Shown in pieces: positions 26,029-47,500 of a stretch of 64,000 nt of DNA (position 1 is the first letter of the stretch; every line of letters starts with the position of its first letter). A program made the translations under genes and the position numbers. The stretch is from Dirofilaria immitis (Eukaryota > Nematoda > Chromadorea > Rhabditida > Onchocercidae), in the NCBI GenBank assembly GCA_024305405.1, contig JAKNDB010000109.1:6758001-6822000 (forward strand). The letters run 5' to 3'. Below the pieces are notes generated by a model. The model was not told the DNA's origin. It saw only the letters and a program-made list of their open reading frames with translations, and searched no databases.

Positions 26029-26382
26029 TGTATGTATGTATGTATGTATGTATGTATGTATGTATGCATGTATGTATGTATGTATGTATGTATGTATGTA
26101 TGTATGTATGTATGTATGTATGTATGTATGTATGTATGTATGTATGTATGTATGTATGTATGTATGTATGTATGTATGTATGTATGTATGTATGTATGTA
26201 TGTATGTATGTATGTATGCATGTATGTATGTATGTATGTATGTATGTATGTATGTATGTATGTATGTATGTATGTATGTATGTATGTATGTATGTATGTA
26301 TGTATGTATGTATGTATGTATGTATGTATGCGTATGTGTATGTATGTATGTATGTATGTATGTATGTATGTATGTATGTATA
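26001..26382. repeat. (TATG)n tetranucleotide microsatellite
   Basis: A tetranucleotide array of about 380 bases is preceded by a short TA run. There are three visible interruptions: TGCATG near 26066, TGCATG near 26218, and GCGTATGTGTATG near 26330-26343. Because four bases per unit cycle through all three frames without a stop, it produces Met-Tyr-Val-Cys frames on the plus strand and Ile-His-Thr-Tyr frames on the minus strand. Those are artefacts. Confidence 0.97.
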
Positions 26383-27024
26383 CGGAAACGATTCTTAAAT
26401 TTTAAAAATTTTGGACTTATTATAAGCTAGGTAAATCTGTATGGTAGGTATTAACCGCGATAGGCCAATTTATTTCAAAGTGCTCTTTGATGAATTGATG
26501 AAATACGTAATATGAATAATATTAGCCTTGGGAGGAGGTGAGGAGAAACTTTTCATATTATCAGCCGTCAGCTAGTGGCAAATATTAGTGATTTTAGTGA
26601 TAAGTTGTTTCAATTAATAAAGCAGTCATTCATTGTTTGTGGACCGGAATATTGTATCAAAATATCTTGACCAATGGAAGTGGAATGGGATATATAAACA
26701 ATTAACTATCGGTACTAATGTATGATTTCTAACTTAATTATAAAAAAGAACAAGAAAATGAAGCATTAGCCAATGCAGCTTATTATTGCTTGTGATAATG
26801 AAGTGATATTTATTATATTATTAAAAGAAAATAAGAAAGAACTGCTGTACTAGTGGTAGCTATAACAACAACAATAATGATCATATTCCATTCAGAGGGA
26901 AGGATTAACTATTTGTTTGATAACAATCATGTATAAAACTGAACATCGCACCAATTTTATTTAGCGATGTCTTTAATTAGCTTCGCATTTCCATTCATAA
27001 GCTTTTGGATTTTCTATCTTATTT

Positions 27025-27046
27025 AAGTATATATGCATATATACTT
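27025..27046. repeat. Perfect 22-base palindrome
   Basis: AAGTATATATGCATATATACTT reads the same on both strands. It is followed within ten bases by a TA-rich run to about 27080. It is probably part of a simple-sequence patch. Confidence 0.75.
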
Positions 27047-28148
27047 TTTAAATATATATATATATATAATATATGTATAATCACTCGGCAACACTTTAGT
27101 ACTATACTTTTAAAATGATTTTTATAATTGCATTTTTATAGTCTCACTAATTATTCAACTGAAAGGTATGATAAACAGTTATTAGGCTATAAATATAACT
27201 GTGGTTATCAGTCATTTAATTCCTATTTGTTTCCATATATTCATATATTTTCCCTTCTTCTTCGCTATGCACACCTGGAATTCGTATATCGTATTTGTAC
27301 TCTTCCAGCACTTTTGAATGTTTGAAAATTAAATTCAAAATGGAAGTTGGAACTTCATAGTCGTTGATTCAAAAGGAAAATTTCAAAACTGATTCTCTTG
27401 CAAAATGGATAGGTTTTTCATAAAGCGCTTCTTAATTGAATGCGTTATTCTGTAAAGATTGGTAGTCTCAGCCAAAAAAATTTGATAAAATTTGCATATA
27501 TCTGAAGAAAAGGATATGGGCCGAATTGTTATGTTACAAAAATTACATTATTCATTTCTTTTCACACATTGTTATGTTGACCATCAGAGAGGTCTACCAT
27601 CGTTCGTTCCCAAATGAAGCTTAATTCTCAGAGAATTTTATTTTTTCGGGTGATGGAATTTTCAGCAGCCCATCCTTTTATGTATTCAGTGACATAAATC
27701 GATAAAGGTGAAAGAATGGATGTCTGCTTCAACTCCACCTTTTTGAATATTGTTAAATTAAAGAAAAGCGTCATCAGGTTGTGTATGTATGATTTCTATG
27801 GCACATCTTTAATTTTGTCTGCTTGTTAGTTTTTTGCATCTTTCCGTCCCCTCGTCTGCATATTTATACATTATATCTACAGAAACGTTAAAATTTCAAG
27901 TTCCAATAAGTTTCAAATACTCCAAAATATCGGACTTTGCCGATCACTAGTATATAACATTCTGATACAACTTGCATCACATCCACTGCCACGCGTAGCG
28001 AAGTGATCAATACCAGTAACCCCTCTTAGTTCGTGATGTCGCCGTCAAATTTCAATATTGCTTAAATTTGAGATAAACTCAATAAATAAATGAAAAATTA
28101 GTGTGACATCCGCACAGCAACTAATTACGTGGAATAGTCATGTTAGCG

Positions 28149-28240
28149 TGGGCCTCTTTACTACTTCCCTTCCCCTTCTCCTTCCTCGTCCCCTCCCGTG
28201 TCTTTTCTTCACCTCTTCTCCGCTAGCAGTTTACGCTCGA
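28149..28240 (+). promoter_or_regulatory. egl-13: Pyrimidine-rich leader before proposed SoxD start
   Basis: A C/T-rich tract with higher GC than its surroundings ends in CTCCGCTAGCAG, followed by TTTACGCTCGACACAAATGG. CTAGCAG could serve as a splice or spliced-leader acceptor, placing an ATG 18 bases downstream. The role in SoxD expression is inferred from position only. Confidence 0.3.
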
Positions 28241-28245
28241 CACAA

Positions 28246-28266
28246 ATGGAAAAGCTCCTATTCTTG
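28246..28266 (+). CDS. egl-13: Candidate first coding exon of SoxD gene
   Basis: ATG followed by six codons (MEKLLFL) runs into a good donor, GTGAGTGA, in phase 0. The ATG has A at -3. The exon would splice in phase 0 to 31189-31248 and then to 34318, adding 27 residues in front of the core model. The exon is very short, so it could be coincidence; the alternative is that translation starts at the ATG at 34318. Confidence 0.35.
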
Positions 28267-30179
28267 GTGAGTGAATAAATGAACGCTGCTTAATGGAATT
28301 TTATTGGGAATTGTCTTAGGACTCAATACAAGGCACGGCTGATCGAGTGCGACAAGACTCACAGACCGGCCTCGACCGGCCATATATGCCCGTCATGCAA
28401 ATTTTACTATTGGCTAAAGCCAAACAAACTCTTCGACATACACATATACGAACACATACATTCACGCACATACACATCAACAAGCGCAACATGCACCTCA
28501 CCTTCCGCTGTTAACACTGCTCACATCATTCTTAACCCATTTTCTTCTTTTCCACCGGTTAATTTCAAATTTTTCTATTCGATCCGACTGAAAAGCTTAG
28601 TAAAACTATTCCCGTTGCTCCAGTTTTTCATTTCTTTCCGAAAAGAATGTCAAGCTTAATGTTCATGATTTATTCTTCGAAAACATTCCTTCTACTATAC
28701 TATCTAATTTCAACCAGATGTTTCTCACACTGGCCAATTTTAATCATAAATAACATTTATCGTAAATACTTTCGAAATCGAAATCTGAGAAAAATATATC
28801 ATTTTCTTTAAATTCTTTCAACTATATTATACTTGAAATTTCAAATTGCGATGAAATTAAAAGTTAAATTGTCGCACTAACTCCTATCTGTTACCTTTTC
28901 TATGTTTTATTTATTCCCTAATGAAATCACTTGTCGCCAACATCATTTGCTACACAGTCATATTGAAGTTATCATTATGAAACACATACACCGTTTTTTT
29001 GGGACAGTCGCTGCCAATTTTAAACTTTTGTTAGGGACAGAAATCAAACTTTTCCCGAATAAACAATTTCTCTTCTCTCCCCATTCTTCTGTCACTCCCG
29101 GTGAGCATAGTTGATAGATTGATTGAGCAAAAGACAAAGGCAATTTTGGCGTCGGAATTTCTGGATTTTGATTTTTGGGAGCTTTCAAAAACAAAACTAT
29201 TATTCTGGTATAAAATACCAATCGAATTTTTCTCAGACCAATCGTAGAAAGCTATATATATATATATGATGCCTTAGTTAACATCTGCTCAAAAAGGTTT
29301 CACGAGCTATTCGCAGGTTTTAAGCAAATATTAGTAAGGACATTGTATATAGAATTTATTAGTTTTATCTTAATTCTATTCTCTTCTGTTCCTTATTGAC
29401 TTGGTTCTCTTAATATCGTTGTTCGAAAGGATTCATGACATCTATAGAATAGCTTGTGGACTGTTTTTCATTTCGTTATCAAATTATACAGGAACACTTG
29501 GCGCCGGACAGTGATGATCATCATCAGCGTAAATAGCATTGCTCAACTTCTGCGTTTTCCAGTTAACAAAATTTTTTTTTTTTTGCCTAGCAGGGACAAA
29601 AAACTTCATTATACAGCTTAAGAACAATGTTATTGTACGTTAAGGACGTGGTATATCATCACTTCCGGTTTGATACGGTACCGCATGGAAGAATATCAGT
29701 GAACGTTGATTTGAAAATTCAAGAACTACTGAGTTTTTGGAAGACAAAGGGAAGATCGTCCCAAAAGTCCATTTTTGGTCAACATATATTTGCATGCTTA
29801 TTTATCCGGAACGTTCTTGATACATCCTGAAAATTTCCTGAGTTCCATAATTGTAAATGCTATTAAGATCGAAAAGGAATAGGCCATGGGATGGAGCAAC
29901 GGATACAGTGAAAATGATATATGAGTTCTGCAGGGTGAATCAGTTCTTCCAAACTCAATTTCAATATAAAAGTTATTTTTGAGTGGTTGATATCGTATGG
30001 CACCTTGAGGGCAATTATTTTTGGCTGGATGAGGCAGTATAATAAACAGGAGTGCAAAGCAGTTGGAATGTGAGGAAGCGTTGTTTTGAAAACCTATGCG
30101 AAAATGATTAATTAGCGAGAATTAGGGATTGCTGGCAATGTGGAACACCTCGTGTTTTATTATCCATCCACTTCAAAAG

Positions 30180-30300
30180 TTCTGCCCCATCTCCCCCTCC
30201 CCCTCCTCCAAACATCTAAATTTCCTATGCCCTCTGTCTCTAAAGCTAAACATACAAACTAAGCATTAATGTTCCTCGCCCTTTACCCCTACAAACAGAC
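30180..30300. other. C-rich pyrimidine patch in proposed SoxD intron 1
   Basis: The run CCCCATCTCCCCCTCCCC and neighbouring C-rich strings stand out from the AT-rich surroundings. No open frame or splice pair marks it as an exon. It may be a regulatory patch; nothing more can be said. Confidence 0.35.
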
Positions 30301-31188
30301 TCTCGTTTAATCGGCCATTCATCCAAAACCCCGACCAGAACAATGAATACATCTTTCATTGTTCCTCATTTCTCTCGCCAACCTCTATCACATATACTGA
30401 TCTTTGTTTTCACATTTTAATGGAATTAAAACATGTCAATATTTCAAACTTTCTTGGTCAGAGAAGGTGATGTACTCTCGAGAATTAGGAGTTACTTCAC
30501 TTTTTAGGGATATATAAGAGTTATTTAAGTTTCCATCTACGTGCTTATCTTTTTGAACTATCCAGAATGGTAGATAGTTGAGGTATTTGTGAGTTTTCAT
30601 CGTATTGCAAAATATTCAGGCGGTAAATTTCTTGGGATGTGTGCATTTCATATTAAAATATTGAATTTAAATAAAATTAAAAGATCAGAAACATTCGAAA
30701 TAGTATTGGCTATTACGGAAAACAGAAAGCTTTTTATCACTTGCAGTCTCATAAGATTTCGAAAATATTTGCTGATAAGACATTATAGTTATGGTAAATT
30801 GAATTACCTTGAAGTCTAATTTTCAGTTTCCGAGAGCTTATATAGGGTCTTTTTCAACACCAGAATGTATATTTATATTTAGATAGTTGAATCGAGATTT
30901 GCCCTTCGAAAAGCTGAGCTTTCCGCATTCCATCCTATCCAAAATTGAACAATAATTATTTTCCTGCTAAAAATAAGTACAATACCTACTAGAGACTTAT
31001 ACGAAGTCTCCTCGATGCATCTCTCAGTTCATGGAACTTGACAATTTGTATGGGATGACTAATCGGCTACATGCGGCGCTATTTTGTCTCATGCTTGTTA
31101 ATTCTGGTTGTAAATTCCATTATGCTTCGAATTATCTATCATATGACGAGATCTGTTCTCAGTAGCATCCCACTGTTTTCTTTTGCAG

Positions 31189-31248
31189 GATGAGCCACAG
31201 CCTAATAATTCCGTCGGATCAATTATGTTAGCAGATCATAATGAATTG
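31189..31248 (+). CDS. egl-13: Candidate 60-base SoxD exon
   Basis: The segment is preceded by a strong acceptor (TTTTCTTTTGCAG) and followed by the donor GTAATTTTC. It is open in phase 0 across 20 codons (DEPQPNNSVGSIMLADHNEL). The phase matches both the 7-codon candidate exon at 28246 and the exon at 34318, whose ATG is immediately preceded by TTTCAAG. It would be an in-frame cassette of the N-terminal, poorly conserved part of SoxD. Splice sites and phase are seen; membership in this gene is inferred. Confidence 0.5.
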
Positions 31249-32751
31249 GTAATTTTCATTTTCTGCATTCAGTCTCAAAAAAATTCGACTTTTCACTAGC
31301 AAATAATATTTGTTATGAGGAATAGGAACAGGGAGCGAGCATATTTCTCATTATAAACTGATATAGAGCAAAAATAAAATTAGAACATATATTTTCATGC
31401 TTAAACATCGGTACCAATGATGATAGAAGAGAGTTTTTCATGGAAATGATAAACATGATTAGCACAATAATGGATCATTCTATTCAGCACTCTATTCCTT
31501 CTCAATAGAAATACGATTGTGATACCATGCACACATGCATGATGCGCGATTCACACTGTATTTATTAAAGATAGCCACGCACGCAAATGGGGACTTGCTC
31601 AAGTTCTCTTTCTTTTGATTCTAGAATCAAATTGTTTGCAAAAATACTGAATAAAATAAAGACTTGATCCATTGTGTTGCTGGTAATGCTTGATTGTTTA
31701 TAAGCATTACCTGAGCTATGAAATAACGCTGAGGAAAGATTTTACGTTTGATCATTGAATTTCTAAATTATCGTTACCTTTTGGTTTGTGGGAATTTCAA
31801 TTGAAGATAATTAATATCTATAATAGATGGTGATTGAGCTTTGTTAGCTCAATTCTCTATCAGGTTTTTGACTAAACGCTTTATGTACAAGAGTTCCTTT
31901 TCGGATAATTTAAGATTTTGATATTCATTAACATTTGAAATAAAAGAAAATAATTGCAATGGTATTTTTATTGAGTTTCATCTAGTATGTTCAGAATTTG
32001 ATTCTGCCTTGGTATTTGCTTTTAATTCGAATTTCTCTGTAAAAAAAGGCGACTACTGTGACTTCCCACAGGCACCAAAGAAAAGATGGGAAGTTTTGAG
32101 ATGAAGATAATTGATATAGTCTAGATATGCCAACCCTCTTAAAGCCATTGTTTTTTTTTTTTTTTTTTCATCTATAGCTATGTATAAATTATCAGTTTGC
32201 GCAAATTTCAAAAGATGCTTTAAATTGGTTTTTGAATTATGATTCCTAGTCAAGTCCCCACCCCTCATTTATTAATGCAGAAATCGTGGAGGCTCAGTAA
32301 AACGAGAACATTGCGTCGTCGTAGTACTAAATAAGTAATCATTAGGACGACTTTTCATTAATGAAAATACAAACTTTTACTTTCTATATCTCCGAACTGA
32401 AGTTGTCAGATACTTAGTCGAAACGGGACATTCTTTCTTTGTATGATAATTCTAAACTTATAAACTTGGTAATAGTTTCTATACTAATGTTATTTCAGAT
32501 CGATGCGTTTTTTTTTATAACAAATATAATGCATGTTTTTTTTTTCAATCTACATTTAAAAGTTTTATACTTGTGTTACACTTCATTTTTATTCCTTTTA
32601 CAGAATGTCTAAGACAAGTTATTATTTATGTCGGCCATATTTGTTTTTGAGTTCTTTAAAAAATTATTCCAAATGGAGAACATTCGGGTTGTTCGTTGTT
32701 TTATCACTGGGATTGCATTTCCTAATTTTTGAAAATCAAGTTTTATTCTTT

Positions 32752-32808
32752 AGCAATTGAAGAATCAGTTCTTCCAGATAGTAAGCAATTGAAGAATCAG
32801 TTCTTCCA
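32752..32808. repeat. 25-base direct duplication
   Basis: The 25-base unit beginning AGCAATTGAAG and ending GTTCTTCCA occurs exactly at 32752-32776 and 32784-32808, separated by GATAGTA. No mismatch is visible, so the duplication is recent or under constraint. It lies in the proposed second SoxD intron. Confidence 0.9.
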
Positions 32809-34317
32809 AAACTGAATAGTAATGAATCATGCGGTTCTAAAGGCACATGGAAATTAGAATTTATTATTAATTTTTTTGCATAAATATAAATCATAAAAGC
32901 TGACTTGATTTTATTGGTGGTTATCATAAATGATTAATTTATTAGAATTATCGCGTGACATCAAGACTGTTGATTGTGCAGTCAAGAAGAACAAACTAAA
33001 ATGGAGGAAGAGAGGAAGAAGGTAATTTCCATTAAAGACGTAAACTAGGGGCGTGATATACACGTCTATATGAACTTTGGAAATCCGGGATAGGAATGTT
33101 TATATTATACGCATGGAATTCGCTCTAGTGGTAATAATTTCTCCTCTTAGAGAGGAATAACTGATGAAGTTATAAATAAAATGGATGACTGCTTATGCAG
33201 GTGTACGGTGTTTCCCGGTATCTTTCTAGATGAGTCCATCGCGTGTCACCTCCAACATCCGGTAACAAATGCTCAATTGCCATTAGCCTAATGCTTTTTC
33301 TTGTTCAGTCGTACCCTTTTCTCATCTTCAACCAATTTCATTCCCACTTTATTCCTTTAACTTTCTTTTAGAGAAAGCCTTCGACTTGATTAACATCTAT
33401 TTATCGCACATCGGTTCGTCTAATTAATCATTCTATCTCTCTATTATTACCTGTTTCTTAAATTTTGCTAGGTTTGATCGACAAGCGATTACTGGCTGTG
33501 AACTTATTTGCCGACATTCTGTAAAATCTTTTTTTCGCTTTCCTGAAAACAACTGCTATTATTTGTTCCCATCATTTTTCTACGACCATTTTTGTTAATA
33601 CCATTCTTTGTTGGTCGTCTTCGTACGATTACCATTTTTCAACGCATTTGATTCTATTAAGCAAGCTATCTATTTCTTGCTCAAAATAACTGGCAGTTTC
33701 TCAACTAGAAGATGTCGCTTTTTTGTTTTTGTTTCTTATTTTTCAGGTAAAGATTAGTTACAGTTATCAGTATTAAAAATTTATTAGCGATCCTGTGGAT
33801 AACAATCATTTCTTTTTAAACGCTGAACGGATTCAGAATAATTAATTAAAAATTGATTCGTGCTTTTCTTTCTCTTAGCTTCCAACTGTTTATTGACTAA
33901 TACTTCAGTCGCTTCATCACTGTGAACTACCATATTACTTACTGTCTTTTATAAATGGAGAAATTCATTATGTCACTTTCTGAATGTTTTTTCCTACAAC
34001 ATTCGAAATTATTAAGAAGTTTATTTTGCACATTTGATATCGTTGTTGCTGTAAAGCTCTTGTCTGATAACTGAATAGTGAGTGTACTTAAATTTTAAAT
34101 TCAAGTTATGATATTCCAGTACTGTATACTTTAGCAATACTGTTCTCTTACCATCATCAAATTTATATGAATGACGTTCGATAAAAACATTGCTAACATA
34201 TATCTTCAGACTTGATATGTATATGATAACTCTAAAGGTTCAATTTTTCTAGACACGGAAAGTTCGCTTTAGAAAAATAAAAATTTTAATTCCCCGATCT
34301 GAAAATTTTATTTCAAG

Positions 34318-42530
<8,213 letters not shown>

Positions 42531-44553
42531 CACTGTATCATTCTATATCTTTTTATCGTTCCATTTTTGTGTTTTTGGCATCTATTTTTCTGGCAAATTT
42601 TAATTTGTCAAGTTGTTTGTTTCTGTAGTGGATTTAAACTCCCTTAATGATCAGAAATTGCTGGATAGAAGTTTATTCAACCTCGCGCTGGAAGGGTCGA
42701 AATTAGAGACAGTTCAAAAGTTGGCCGAAAATATGCGAGTTAAACAACCTCTGATATCAAAAGCTTCGTGAAGGAAATTTACCCCAAGATCTTATGAAAA
42801 AAAATTTATTTGTATTGGAACAAGTCTAATTGAATGCTAAAGATTTTCATTAGGAAATTTGTTTACGTAGAAAATACTTATTATGATATTGATTATAAAG
42901 GACAAAGATTTGGTAAGTGTAATTAACATATTATGCTGTACATAAATGTTTGTGTTATTTTATTCCAATATAACCTTCATTTAATATGCCCATCCATCTG
43001 TTATATGTTTGAAACATATGGCGATAGAGGTAAACCATTGTTTGGTACAAAATATTTTTTTCTGATTTTTGAAAACCGATAGTTTTAAAACATTGGTTTT
43101 TGTGTGTCACTTGGATCTACACTCCATATCAACAAGCATTTCATCGTTTTCATTTCCATTGTGATCCTAATTTTCATGTTTTCTTTAGACTTTGATGTGT
43201 TATGTCTTATGAGGAAACGTTTAATCATTGTTGTGTTCTCGTACATATTACCTAATTTTCCTTGTCTTAGTGATTGACTTAGATATTCGTATTTTGACCT
43301 ATTTTTCCACCTAGTCTTTCTAATTGTATATTTCTCATCATCAAAATAAAACATAACCCATGTTTTCTAGAATGTTACATTTCCAATCCATGTTTTGTTT
43401 TGCTTGTTGTGTTTTGGAGAATTTGGGCTTTATGTTTAATTTGAATTGTGAAGAGACATAAAAGGTCTTGGGAAGACCTTCCAAATGTTTCAGCATTGAT
43501 ATAATTTTAAGCTGTACTTACTTGAAACTTCGAGTCTCTGAACACAGTGGTTTTATAAGTTTGTCCTGCAGTAAATCATTGTTTTTCCATTGGATTTTTT
43601 TCCCAGCAATAGTTTTTGTTGGCAGCGGATACATTGTTATGGTCGACGTTATTGATACATAGGTTCGAATACCTGAATGGCAGATGTAATGATTCTATTT
43701 TCTAATCCTCCAAAAATTTTTTGATGGATGTGACGGATTCCAATAGAGTTATCTGTTCTGTTTACAAACAGAAGAGCTGTTGTCCACTGACAGATAACAT
43801 CAGCACATGATAGTAGAATTTTTCCTGGTACAATAAATAGATTCCCGCACCGAAATGAACTGGCAGTTGTTCTTCAACGCAGATTAATGATAAAAACGCA
43901 TCGTTTTCCTCTTTTGTTGGATTTCAAGTTAAATTAAGCTCATACAAATATAGGACTGCGAGACACTTGCAATATAAGAAAGAATTTGCCTTTTATATAT
44001 CTAACTTTTCCAAATACAGTTCTTTGTTCCTCATCGATTGTTGCAACCAGAAAAATCATCCAGGCAACAAAAATTTCAACAAACAAGTAATTTGTATATT
44101 CTATAACATGGGACGGAAAAATTCAACCAAATTCCGAAACTTAAACTAGCAATAGCTAATTAAAGCCTATATTTAATGAAATATTACGATTATATATAGT
44201 TATTATCACAAATAAATAACGTTTCTAAGTTTCAGAGTACTTTTCATAGTTTTCATATGAAATAATTTGTCAGTTGTGCATATTTTGGGATTCAATACTA
44301 TTCATGCAAATCATGTAAATTTCGAAGCCACTTTTCATTCATTACATTTGGAAGTACTTAATATCTAAACGTGATATGAAATATAAAGGTTAGAAAGAAG
44401 TGTTGGTTTTTAAATTGAGGATTTAGCTGTGAATGAGATCTGCAATCGATCTGAAACTGAACAATGGAGGAAGATAAAAGCGGAAACTTGAAACGGGAAA
44501 TGGTTCACCTAAAAAAATTTCACGAGATCAATCAATTAGCACCAAATGTCACT
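42531..44553. other. Intergenic space between convergent SoxD and Skeletor-like genes
   Basis: This contains the 3' UTR of SoxD (plus) and of the Skeletor-like gene (minus). A plus-strand AATAAA lies at 43345-43350 and another near 43831. The open frames here (43085-43354 minus, 43468-43662 plus) show no motif and no splice context. Confidence 0.5.
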
Positions 44554-47500
44554 TCACTGTAACATAAAAGCACTGCATATCACGAAACATAATATTGATG
44601 GAATGACGCAAGTATAGATAACAGAATATGAGACTGCTCTGGATAGCGATCCCTCTCTGGCATTTAGCAAATTATGTTGCTGTAACCAGATGTCGTACTG
44701 ATATGGCTCTTCCACAAAATCTGCGATGTCTTTTGGTAAATCATCCACAACATGGATCTTCCAGCCCATATTATAGGTTGAGTAGCTCTGTAACATTTTG
44801 CTAAATGCTAAAAAGCAATATTTGAGTTTTAAATTACTTAAATAATAGAAGGAAAACTCTTTTAATTTGAAAAGTTGAAAATAAAACAAATGGACTTATT
44901 CTTAATGTGGAAAAGTTACTTGATAATAAAGCGTATCGGGTGTTTCAGCTGTTGGAGTAAAGTGGAAAGTTGCTGTCTTCGTTGTTTCAATGCATTTTAA
45001 TTTAAGCGAACGCCGATAGTCGATGAAACTATCGAATTTATCGGCATCGTCGTCGTCTCTACCATCGTGAGACCACAAACACAGTCGACCAGCTGTTTCA
45101 TTTGGGTTGTGTCCAGCCACTATTTTCACTTTCTGCAATCTAGCTTAATGTTTTCTAAATCGATAAAATTTGGTGAATTATAGATCTGGATTCAAGGCAT
45201 AAAAATAAATGCAAAAACGACCGATTAATTTTCAATAAATAAGAAAAACGTTTTTATACTTTTCGCTCATCACTGGATAATTTAGCGAATCCACCAAACG
45301 GATCATCTGATATGTACAGTGGATTGTAAAAATCGCTTGTGGACTTATCGTTACCACCTTCGATACTAAAAATGTCCGTCATTACCAATGCTGATATGTA
45401 AACATTATTGCTAATTAAAAATTAAATTATGTGGAAAACTTAGATTTAAAATAATTCTCGTTATAATTTTATTCCCCACTGAAGATTTCGCATGCAAAAA
45501 CAACGGAATTCATCAAAAATTCATAGACATTTTGAATGCAAATTTTCCGAAATTTACTTGAATGTATATGTGACACCACGTTTTAAATAAATGTCAGCCA
45601 AATAGCCATTCACATACCATACATACTTTGCTGGCCTGGCATGTGCCATAAACTGTAACATAGAATTAAATTCTACTGATTCTTTTTAAAGTTTAGTCTT
45701 TGATATTAAAAGTCTAGTATTCCTTGATGGACATTATACAGTTTACATTCCTTGCCAGAGAAACAAAAAAATACCTGATAACCTCGCCGACCACCAGGCG
45801 GTCCCAGCTGAAATGTAAAATTTAAACGATCGTCTGTTCCAAGCAACGAAATTAACGGCCAACCGTCAATTTTGGAAAGTTCTGTATCATCGAACTGAAA
45901 AATGGTAAAGTGGGGTGCACTGTCCGTCTGCTGAAGAGCTTTGGAAGTTGCTAAATTGTGTTTAGGATATTCATACTGGAAATATAAATTTTTGTATTTT
46001 TCCTCAAATAAACTTCGAATTAGTAAGGAAAGACGAGTGGAGAATTCATAATGCAGCACGAGAAACTATGTAAACATGACGAGTACCTTGGAGAAACTTC
46101 CGTAATGGTTTTGAATCAAGAAATCGACTTACTCGTTTTTGTGGTGGCACATGTGGGGTATTCTCTGGGAAACATTCGTAATAGACACATGTCCGAAATC
46201 AACTCGGAATTTGTAACAGTAAACGGATAACCAATCGATATGATTAATGTCGTATTCTGCAGGTAAATCTATGATTATATCCCGTCCTCCTCGATATCGC
46301 TCATTCATTGCGGTTATTCTGAAAACGTGTACAATCTTTCTATGTCTGAACATTTTTGGACTTTTTATTAATGAATAACGGATTTCGAAGGAAAAGCAGT
46401 TGGAAAAACATGAAATAATAAAAAAAACACTAAAACTCTAAATATTGCAGCTAAATCATGTTACTGATGTGGTAAATAAATTTGACACTTACATCCCAGC
46501 AGTATCTCTTCCACGTATCGACACTTTGACTCCAGAATCATGTGCAACATTCGGTCCTCGGCCAACAAAAAAGTAGCCGTCTAGGTGCGAATTTATGTTG
46601 TTAAATCAGAAACTTCAAAGTTTGATGGAATTAGTAAAATTTGATTGAAGTCCTACCTGGTGCTTTATCACCATCAAACGTAAATCCGAAAATCTTAATT
46701 GTCCTTCTATCAATTACCAAGATAGGCCCTGAGCCAACACTGTATCGACTACCACGTAATTCAGTAGCTAGAAATTGTGGTTTCGGGATGACCACAGTAT
46801 CCGGAATTAAAATTGCGCCAAAATTATGCTGAAGTTTATAAAAATCTTAAACTGTTCAGCGCGATAAAAACAATGACTGCTGCAAAACTCTAGAGCACAG
46901 TTAAATTGAAATATATCCCATATTTCAGAACTTCAAATTTTGATATTCATAAAAATAATCCATTTTAGAATTTAACGAATTATTGTGACGAATTACTTTG
47001 GTCTTATTTCTTGGGTTTTCTTCATCGAAGAATTCCGCTGAAACTAATTTACATATAAACTGATAACGGACTTACCTCAAATTTAAAGCAGAATAGAGAG
47101 AAACTTTTGAATGAACTAATTTTGTGAAATTCAGGCAATACCAGTACAACTCGCTCCGCATTCCTGTACGGACCAATTGGAGCAATCCTGTAACCAATTA
47201 TCTTTTACTCAAAATAAAAAGAAGACTATTTTTCCGAAATTTTTAATTTTGCACTATATTTTGAAGCTATCCATAATTTGACGTATTTATATTTAAAAAT
47301 AGACATGCCCGAATTCAAATGATGGAATTTTGAGGCCGTCAACAGATGGTACGCTACTTTGATCCAGCCAAAAATATAAATCTGAAATTATTAGTGATTT
47401 ATTTTAAAATTGCTAATAACTAGACATTTTTTTGGAAAGTAAAAGTATTGACAGTGGCCATGAATGAATGCAGTTCAATTTCCTATTGTTATCGATGCCA

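Larger units (their letters stand above)
23700..28148. other. Gene-free flank upstream of SoxD
   Basis: Apart from the TATG microsatellite and a TA-rich palindrome, I see no supported gene. The open frames at 24077-24262 and 27128-27325 have no recognisable motif and no flanking splice pair that fits. If the proposed SoxD first exon is right, this is its 5' flank. Confidence 0.35.

Noticed and set aside
25927..26430. Met-Tyr-Val-Cys and Ile-His-Thr-Tyr open frames on both strands
   Set aside because: They are translations of the TATG microsatellite.
43655..43685. GGTTCGAATACC resembling a tRNA T-arm
   Set aside because: No acceptor stem, D-arm or anticodon arm can be built around it.
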